Part shown: positions 56,693 through 64,000 of the stretch, piece by piece
Position numbering within the stretch: the stretch's first letter is position 1
Layout: each line of letters opens with the position of its first letter
The notes under the pieces: generated by a model
What the model was told of the DNA's origin: nothing
The model's database searches: none
The model's input: the letters and a program-made list of their open reading frames with translations, nothing else
DNA from: Combretum micranthum
Taxonomy: Eukaryota; Streptophyta; Magnoliopsida; Myrtales; Combretaceae
Direction of reading: 5' to 3'
DNA: 64,000 nucleotides
Assembly: GCA_024138025.1 (NCBI GenBank)
Contig: JAMXBD010002768.1
Coordinates: 100,833-164,832 of the forward strand
Position numbers and translations under genes: made by a program

Positions 56693-58343
56693 CAATCAAA
56701 TTTTCATTAATTAATTTACAAAGTTTACAGTTACTAAATGAATACTCAAATAAGCTTTTTTGCCTATCATATTTATTTTATTTTTATCATCTTTTAAAAA
56801 CATGCCTGTGGCAAATAATTATTAGCAAAAGGTACAAATATAAATAAGATATTAAATTTGATAAGTAAAAGTTCCACTAATGTTGATTTGATTTTCTATA
56901 TGTAGTTCATCCACAAAATAAGATAGAGGAAACATTTTTATTCATATAATCACACAAAGCCTTTATGGATCATGCCTTGAGATTTTCGCAGTTCTGTATC
57001 AGATGAGGAAATTGAAATGTTAAAACGGATCATACCACAGAATTTAAATTATTAAATCGGTAATATTTGTTTGATCGTTAATAATTGAATAATTACCTTC
57101 AATAGTAAGATATTTAAACATACAAATTATTTCAATAACATTTTTTACCGAGATAAAGTTAATAATCTAATTATTATCACATTATTATCGATATGTTATA
57201 TATTTTTAAATAGATACCAACTAATATAGTACGCTTTTTTTTTGGCCGAAACTAATATATTACTTAAACAAGGCAGGATTTTCTAATTAATTCAATAAAG
57301 ATAACTGTTGCCATTAACTATGGTGATCTATTAGTTATAGAGTTATATGTGCATATATAATTTTGTTATAAACAATATATTGGAAATATCATTAATTAGA
57401 AAATAATTAGTTTAAGCAATGGAATTTTTTTTTATAATACAGTACAGTATTATTTCTATTTGAAACATGTAATGTTTATATATCTTTGGTTGATTACTTA
57501 ACCAGCTCAATCCATTTGTTTGTGTTAAATCAACGAATTAATAACTTTGTTTTGTTTAAACCTCGATCACGATCCAGAGTAACAATAATTTGGTCAAGAA
57601 TGCTTTTCTGAAATTCGGTAAGGGGAATTTAAAGAACTTTCTTATTAAATTTTCATGAATAAAGTGGAAAGATTCACTGAAAGGCTTAAATCATAATCTG
57701 TTATAAGAGTCCCACAAAAGTTCACAATAATTTAAGAAGTTTTGTAATACATAGATGCCTTAAGTTTGAAAAATATATAAATATCTTTCGTATTTGTACA
57801 GATTTCTTATGATATTGTATACATACATTATAAGGTTGGCTAAACAATACAAGTGGGTTGTCAATGGTAAGAAATTAGAATAAAAGCACGATTTCGAAAG
57901 TTTATAAACATCTCCATAATCGTTAAAATCGATTGCAGGAATATAATTACGAGTTTATGAATATATAGGTTTTCTTAGTTGAATATGTATAATATAATTT
58001 TATGCAAACTTATAGAGTTAGGGTTTTATACATTAAACTTATTATAATTGTATGTTATTAATAAAGTTTACTAATTTCACCTATTTGAAACATATGGCTG
58101 AAATAGAAAAATAGAAACAGGATAGTATTTGATATTACGTCATATTCCCTATCTTGCTATATGAGTTTTCGGCCTCTTTCTCTTTCTTCTAATCCTCTAT
58201 TCAATTTTCATAACCCCCATCAAACTTTCAGCTCCACTCACAAAGCTTACAAAAGCTCTTATTTAATTCACCTTATACCATTAACTAAATAATTCAATAT
58301 GAGTTCAAACGGTTTAATTCCCTTTAATTTATATAGGATAAAT

Positions 58344-58616
58344 GTGGTGAATAATACTTGAACTATAGCAAAATATGCAATTAGTTACTTGAATTTTAAA
58401 ATTAATTAATTTAGTATCTAAATTTTTTTTGCAGATGTTAACAGTATCTCTGTTATATTGGTAAAAAAATGTCACGTCGAATAACAGTATTAGTCCATTT
58501 AACAGAGATACTATTGATGTATACAAAAAGTTTTTTTCGACATTAAATTGATTAATTTGAAAGTTTAGGTATTTAATTACATATTTTATGAAAATTCAAG
58601 TACTATTCAAGACAAT
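58344..58616. mobile_element. Foldback MITE with ~100-bp inverted arms
   Basis: The left arm (GAATAATACTTGAA..., AAAATATGCAATTA, AAATTAATTAATTTA) is repeated in reverse complement at the right end (TGAATAGTACTTGAA, AAAATATGTAATTA, AAATTAATCAATTTA). An inner pair AACAGTATCTCTGTTA / TAACAGAGATACTATT extends the palindrome almost to the centre. The whole 273 bp could fold into one long hairpin. No coding capacity and no clear TSD. Confidence 0.65.
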
Positions 58617-59214
58617 AAACCATACATATATATACCATTTTTTCAAACAAAATATTAGTAGAAAAATAGTTTCAATTCTAATCGTCTTTTTTTGTGTGCA
58701 TGGTTTTTTTTTTTTGGGAGATTTTTGTGTGCATGTTAAATTATACATTAAGTGAATTTATAAAATGAATTTAATTTCTCTAGATTTTTTGTTTTATTAT
58801 GTATTCAAAGTTTTCCTATAACTATTATAAGTATACTAGCGGATGGTGCACTCGCGTCGCGTGTGTAAATTTAATAGTATCTGTAAAAAATCCTAAATAT
58901 ATTTAAATATTATTATTATTCTTATTTACATTAAACTGCAAATTTTTAAAAGTAAAAAGATATTGAGAGTAGTTATGGTTTTGAAAAAGATTAAGGTGGG
59001 ACTAGTTTTTATTTAAAAAAAAAAAGTTATAAATTTAAACTGTAAAAGTCCTTTTCGTCAAATCATATATTAAAAATTATATCTACACTAAAAACATAAA
59101 AAAAAAAAAAAATAGTCTTTTTGGCTTTAATAATATAGATGAATAAGCTTCAAAAATATTTAGATTAATTTTATAAATTTATATTGTTTTGATTATATTT
59201 CGATTCTATCGAAC

Positions 59215-59590
59215 GATGTTAGAGAGAACCGTGAGTTTGCACCGAATTCTGCCGCAATTTTAAGAGGCAATTTTGCTTCCACACTTAGGGCAAGATTCCT
59301 CAGACATGAGCGGACGTTTGATGAGAAAGGCCTGGGGGGGATGTAATTGATGATATCCATACAGCGTGGAGGATGACAGTTAGTGCTTTGCCTACTTGCA
59401 AGAAATTCATGATGACAATGAAATGACACTGGTCTACCTGTTCAATGGTATCGGAGTTAAATGTCATAAATCTTTTCGTGGGGCACTGCGCACTGCTTCT
59501 TCCTTCTCTGGGTTAGGTGTACTGCATCTCTTTCAATCTATTTTTGTCTGGTTAGGTTATCATATCCTCGATTTCACGTTTGGTACGCAT
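59215..59590 (+). other. Unrecognised possible exon relic
   Basis: This block has higher GC than its surroundings. A plus-strand frame reads REFAPNSAAILRGNFASTLR and RHERTFDEKGLGGDVIDDIH, and another frame reads MTLVYLFNGIGVKCHKSFRG. Both have coding-like composition, but I cannot assign a family. Alternatives are a transposon-captured gene fragment or chance. Confidence 0.3.
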
Positions 59591-60119
59591 TAATAGGTCA
59601 ATCATTAATAGGTCAAAATAAAATTATGATTCCGACTTTCATTTCCTTTCTCAGTGTTTGAAAGCGTCTTTAGAAGCCGGAAATCGCGATTCCGGCTTCG
59701 AAAGGGAATTTGATTTTACCTGGCGGAATCGCGATTTCATTTCATTCTTATTAATTATATTAATGTAATTATTTTTTTATCCTATCATGATTAATTTTTT
59801 GTATTTATTACTAAAGGCATTTCCAACAATTACATTTTAACCATTCCATTCCATATAACCTTCCAAACATAGGAATAGATTTGTCATTTCCAAACTCATT
59901 CCATTTCAATCCATTCCATTCAATTTCAATCCAATCCATTCCATTCCAAATCATTCCTGTGTACCAAACGTGACATTAGGGTTTTGAATATTACTTTTAT
60001 GAAAGATATATGTTGTAATTTCCAAAGAATTTTTTAAACATATAAACAAATAAAAAGTTAGACAACAATTTATCTGTGCTTCTGGCTCGTTGGTTTAATA
60101 TTGTTTTGGCATATTTTTT

Positions 60120-60260
60120 ATATCTATTTCAATTAGGTTATTTGTTAAAAATAATTACAAATAAAAAATAAATATTTTTACTTATAACATGTCTTATAGA
60201 TTAGATACAGATGCAAATCAGACACAAATAAGATACATATGAAAAACAAATAATTCAAAT
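60120..60260 (-). repeat. Dispersed MITE-like repeat, copy 3 (inverted)
   Basis: The reverse complement contains TTTGAATTATTTGTTTTTCA, GCATCTGTATCTAATC and TTATAAGTAAAAATATTTAT, matching copy 1 at 43575 in order and spacing. Confidence 0.6.
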
Positions 60261-61327
60261 GAAGGTATGCTTATTTATCCTCATTGTATTAGTTGTAATA
60301 TGTTTTGTTATATATGTTCAATGAAAACGTACAATTAAGCCTTATCTTTTTTTTTTTTTTTTTTTTTTTTTTGCTTTTTATAGCAATATTTGATTAAAAT
60401 AAATCGTACTTGAAATATAAGGACTTTAATCGACCCTTGGTAATGGTTCTATTTTTTGCCTTTTGATGTGATTGCACTTGCAAGCATCTTTATTGGCCCT
60501 ACCTCTTCATTCATATATTACTAGAATACCTTCACTAAAGGATGGGAAGCTTACGAAAAGGGGATGGTCACCAGTCATGATGACAACAACAATATTCCTT
60601 TTATCTACGAATATACGTTATCATATTGCGATCATTGGATTCTATTAGGTTTCGGGTTAAAAACGTTAATGATGCAAGAATATCTTACTACCATTTTTTT
60701 GTTGTTTCTAACTAATAAATCTCTTCCTTATCTAAAACAAGCACCTTGTCTTTTTCAATCCACCGAAAACTTGTTTAGCTAGTTGCTTTCTTTTTTTTTT
60801 TTTTTGTTTATTACTAATTTAAATTTGTTTTACGAAAACAAATATGATATCAATAGTTGATAACATATGTTTTGGTAAAAAAGAAAATAAAAACACCTAT
60901 AAGACAAGATATGATGGTATTGATGGATGTAATTAAAATAAATAGTTTCTCATAATATACCAGAGAAGATTCTATCATCAACCCGTATCTTATTATTGAT
61001 ATTTATGCTGGATTAACTTTAAAAAAAAAAAAGGGGGAAGAGAACCATAAGTTTCATCAATCTTTATTTTTCAAAGCTATCATTTAAAGCCACACAAAAA
61101 GAGGATGGTGGTGGTCCAACTTTCGGGTCATATTGGTACTTCAAAGTACGAGTGCGTATGCATGAGTGCACCACTAAATCAAAAGCGTAGCCGTGTCTCT
61201 TGCGTGTAAATATTTTGCCATACAATAAATGAAAAAATTGAAGAGGATTTACGTTTTCTAATTTGTTTAAAAAATAAACGAGGATCCAATCCTATGTTTG
61301 AGCTAATGCTCTTCTCATATGTAGTCA

Positions 61328-62237
61328 TAGGGTTGTGCAAAAAAACTGATCAAATCGGGCCAAACTGAATTAAAATTTCGATTTTTTAAACGGTTCGATT
61401 CGCGGTTTAATTTGATAAAAGAGCAAATAATTTGTTGTTTGGTTCGGAACCATGAACCGAACTGTATGGTTTGAACCATACCAAACCGTTTTATATATTA
61501 AAAAAATAAACATATTATTTTTACTCTTAATTGTTTTATTAATGATAGATATCTAAGTCACAAATTTTAAAAACAATTAATTTTTTTTGTTATTAAAATT
61601 TGTGACTTAGATATATATTATTCATTAGAATAAAATTAGATTTTTCATAATATTTTAATTGTTACGTTGTCTACAAATAAGATAAATTTTAGATTTTAGC
61701 CTCTAGTATTTTAATTCCTGCATATTTCTTTTTCATTTGTCTTATTAATTAATCTACTTCTATTGTTTAGTTACTTATTAATTTATATAATTGGTAATAT
61801 GTTAGTTATAAGCATACAACGAATTAAATTTTATGTCTTATATTGGGATAAAGTTTAGTATATCATTATAATTCAAGATAATTAAAAAATGAGACTAGTC
61901 ACAATTATAACTTTATAATGAATGAAATCCCTTCCTTCTTATCAGTTTTGCATGTTTATTTGATAAATGATTAATTTAAAATATTACTATTTATATTTGC
62001 ATTAATGATAAGAAATACGTAATGAAAGTTTTTCGATGGAATATATTTTTTATTTTATGGATTAAAACGGTTAGAACCACAAACCGAATCGTATCGAATC
62101 ATTTTTTTTTGTTCGAAAAAATTACAAACTGAACCGTATGGTTAGGTTCAAATTTAAAAGAAAAATCGAACCGTAAATATATGGTGCAGTTCAGTTCGAT
62201 GTACAAAATGAATCGAACCATACCATGCACACCCCTA
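61328..62237. mobile_element. hAT-like MITE with internal hairpin
   Basis: A 910-bp element. The left end is TAGGGTTGTGCA and the reverse complement of the right end is TAGGGGTGTGCATGG. Both subterminal regions are dense in GGTTCG and GAACCG/GAACCATA words. The flanks do not show a convincing 8-bp duplication. In the interior a perfect 22-bp inverted repeat occurs (61549-61570 and 61593-61614). Confidence 0.55.
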
Positions 62238-63478
62238 GTACTAGCCCACCTTAATGTTCGTAAAAGAACTACGTTTTCTCACTTGAAAATAATAGACATA
62301 TAAAGTGAAAATAATGGTGATATTGTGATCTACTTTGAAGAGATACAGGGAATCGAATTAAAATAGAAATCGACATGATGAACGTCCGAAATAATAATTT
62401 TTTCAGCTCTAGCGTTTTGCTATTGTTTACAAGAAATTATATATTAGCCTAAGATACAAAACTTCTAAATCTGAATGAACGACCTAGCCAGCTTGTTGGT
62501 TGCGGTTTAGGGTTAAACTTTTCAGTTGTTTGTTTTAGGGTTGTTCTAGTAAAATGGTTTACGAGAGAATGTTGCCATAAAATTGTTAATTAATAAAATG
62601 TTATTAGGGTAATAATAATCCAAAAAATAAGCAAATTGGACTTATATTTCAAAGAGACTGATTTAAATTTTAGTGAACTTGTCTCTTCAACAAACGAGTT
62701 TAGTGTAACTATAATAATCTCGTTTATTAAAGAGATAGGTTCATGTGTCAATTATATTGACTCATTGTTTTAGGAGGTGAGTTTAAGACAACTTCAATAA
62801 AACTCATATCTTCAACAGATTCAATAGATGGGTTGAGAAAAGACATTATTTTATTTATTTATTTTTACAACTTTAGGTCATTTAAAGAACATAGAAAGCT
62901 AATATATTGAACCATATGTAGAATTATAATTTTGGCTCTTCAGCTGAGATATTGCCTATTTTTAAATTTGGTTATAGTATGAAGCTTTGGAAGATACATT
63001 TCTCGAAGAATCTTTTGATGTAAACCGTATAATAGAAATATGTTTAGCTCCACTCTTATGCTAGAACTACAACTCTCATAAATTACTTGTGAGTTACCCT
63101 AATTTAACTTGATAAATATTATGATTTGATGCATTGATTAATAATTAAGTTAAGGCGGAATTTGAACTTTACAATTTTTAGTTCAACTACTTAAAGAATT
63201 TAATCCAACTTGAGTAATTTGAATATTAGTCAAGTTCTAGTTGAGTTTGGATTCAAAATTTTTAGAAAATAAATATCTTCTAGAATTATTAGTCCAAATG
63301 TGCTTGATTAAGTAGAATTTCAGCTCATTGATTACCATTTTGAATCGAATATGAGCCTAGTACTGTAATATCTTATCTGACTCATTTATGATCCCTAGCA
63401 AATTCCACTTTATAACATGCATTTGTAATTATTTTCTTTTCCCCCACTTTATTCAAGATAACTTAAAACTAATTTTTC
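62238..63478. other. AT-rich intergenic sequence
   Basis: I see no gene, RNA or bounded transposon in this stretch. Confidence 0.4.
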
Positions 63479-64000
63479 TTACCTATTAAATATATACTTG
63501 CAATTCTCTCTTCTTATATCAAATCCCTTTTTTAAATTTAATGATAAATATTCTAGTTGTACATTAGAATTGATTGTTGAACGCAAACTAAATCGCTTGA
63601 CTAGCAAAGTGGAATCTCCTTTCATCAGAAACTCATTAGTTTGATTGTCATTAATGCCCAAAGCATCCCCTTCCATAGCAAACGAAGCCAACTTAACCTT
63701 ATCAGTCATGAGAACATGATGAAATAAAAAAAATTATGTAGCCTTAAGAATCCATCTTGTCGGATCTTGACTTGAGAATTTAGGCATTTCGAGCTTAATG
63801 TCTTTCGTATAGGAGAGTTGTTCCCTAGCTATCCCTTGAGAAAATGATGACATAGTATCACTACATTGTTGTTCAACTTCGGTTTGATTCTCATGTTGAT
63901 TTTCCATTTGTTTTTGGACATATTTGACCACAAATCTCGGTATTAATTTGAATTGATTGTTCAACGCAAACTAAATCGCTTGACTAGCAAAGTGGAATCT
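63479..64000 (-). pseudogene. Ty3/Gypsy gag fragment at the window edge
   Basis: The minus strand encodes KDIKLEMPKFSSQDPTRWIL (about 63820-63745), then VKLASFAMEGDALGINDNQ (about 63705-63640). This is the PKFxGxDPxxW...LxxFAMEGxAxxW core of plant Gypsy gag, here with frame breaks. A 48-50 bp segment at 63569-63617 is repeated at 63951-64000, so the gag region contains a partial tandem duplication. The rest of the element, if present, lies outside the window. Confidence 0.7.
63569..64000. repeat. Direct repeat within the gag fragment
   Basis: GAATTGATTGTT.AACGCAAA followed by CTAAATCGCTTGACTAGCAA and AGTGGAATCT occurs at about 63569-63617 and again at 63951-64000, with one mismatch. The period is 382 bp. 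The second copy runs off the window. Confidence 0.9.

Larger units (their letters stand above)
55383..58343. other. AT-rich intergenic sequence
   Basis: No gene is recognised. It contains one dispersed repeat copy (55865-56065) and a TA microsatellite (56667-56692). Small open frames at 55398-55845 and 56407-56604 have no known motif. Confidence 0.4.
58617..61327. other. AT-rich intergenic sequence with repeat fragments
   Basis: No gene is confirmed. 58840-58880 has ACTAGCGGATGGTGCACTCG and CGTCGCGTGTG, a word pattern frequent at the ends of plant repeats. 59830-59965 is rich in CCATTCC words, as in some PIF/Harbinger-like MITEs. 60348-60373 is a long T run. The possible exon relic at 59215-59590 and the repeat copy at 60120-60260 are listed separately. 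Confidence 0.4.

Noticed and set aside
61320..62245. An 8-bp TSD for the hAT-like element at 61.3 kb
   Set aside because: The flanks TGTAGTCA and GTACTAGC do not match well enough to call a duplication.

Overview
The window looks like nuclear DNA of a flowering plant, probably a eudicot. It is AT-rich, genes have GT-AG introns, and it holds Ty1/Copia and Ty3/Gypsy LTR retrotransposons of plant types, hAT-like and Mutator-like small elements, and a four-exon plant cytochrome P450. The species cannot be named from the sequence. Almost everything before 43 kb is retrotransposon; from 43 to 64 kb the sequence is AT-rich intergenic DNA around one intact gene.

Layout. 1-1.19 kb: nothing recognised. 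1.20-5.65 kb: an old, dead Copia element (minus strand, TSD TTTTA). 6.04-10.77 kb: a young Copia element (plus, TSD TTACC) with near-identical LTRs and only small frameshifts. 11.72-12.10 kb: a Mutator-like MITE. 12.32-13.71 kb: a tandem duplication that copied flanking DNA plus part of a Gypsy LTR. 13.23-19.60 kb: a chromodomain-bearing Gypsy element (minus) whose gag is split by a 723-bp non-autonomous hAT element with a perfect 8-bp TSD.

21.29-43.30 kb is a three-layer nest. The base is a minus-strand fragment of the gene for RNA polymerase III subunit RPC3 (POLR3C type), with three recognisable C-terminal exons. A Copia element (21975-42993, plus, TSD CCACT) sits inside the middle one of these exons. 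A 16.3-kb Ogre/Tat-like Gypsy element (22179-38465, minus, TSD CATGT) sits inside the 5' LTR of that Copia. The Ogre-like element has 3.3-kb LTRs, an extra ORF upstream of gag, an extra archaeal-type RNase H, a minisatellite in its 3' untranslated region, and three notable LTR features: nine covarying hairpins, pol III-like A and B boxes in U3, and a TATA box ahead of a long repeat-bearing leader.

45.94-50.27 kb: an intact minus-strand cytochrome P450 of the CYP72 clan, most like CYP715A, with a clear TATA box. It is the only gene in the window that I judge functional. 50.4-64 kb: AT-rich DNA with hAT-like and foldback MITEs, copies of a dispersed repeat, an unrecognised possible exon relic near 59.3 kb, and a Gypsy gag fragment at the right edge.

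No prokaryote-like system, CRISPR array or RNA gene is present. The most unusual material is the internal architecture of the Ogre-like LTR and the RPC3 exon broken by a nested insertion.
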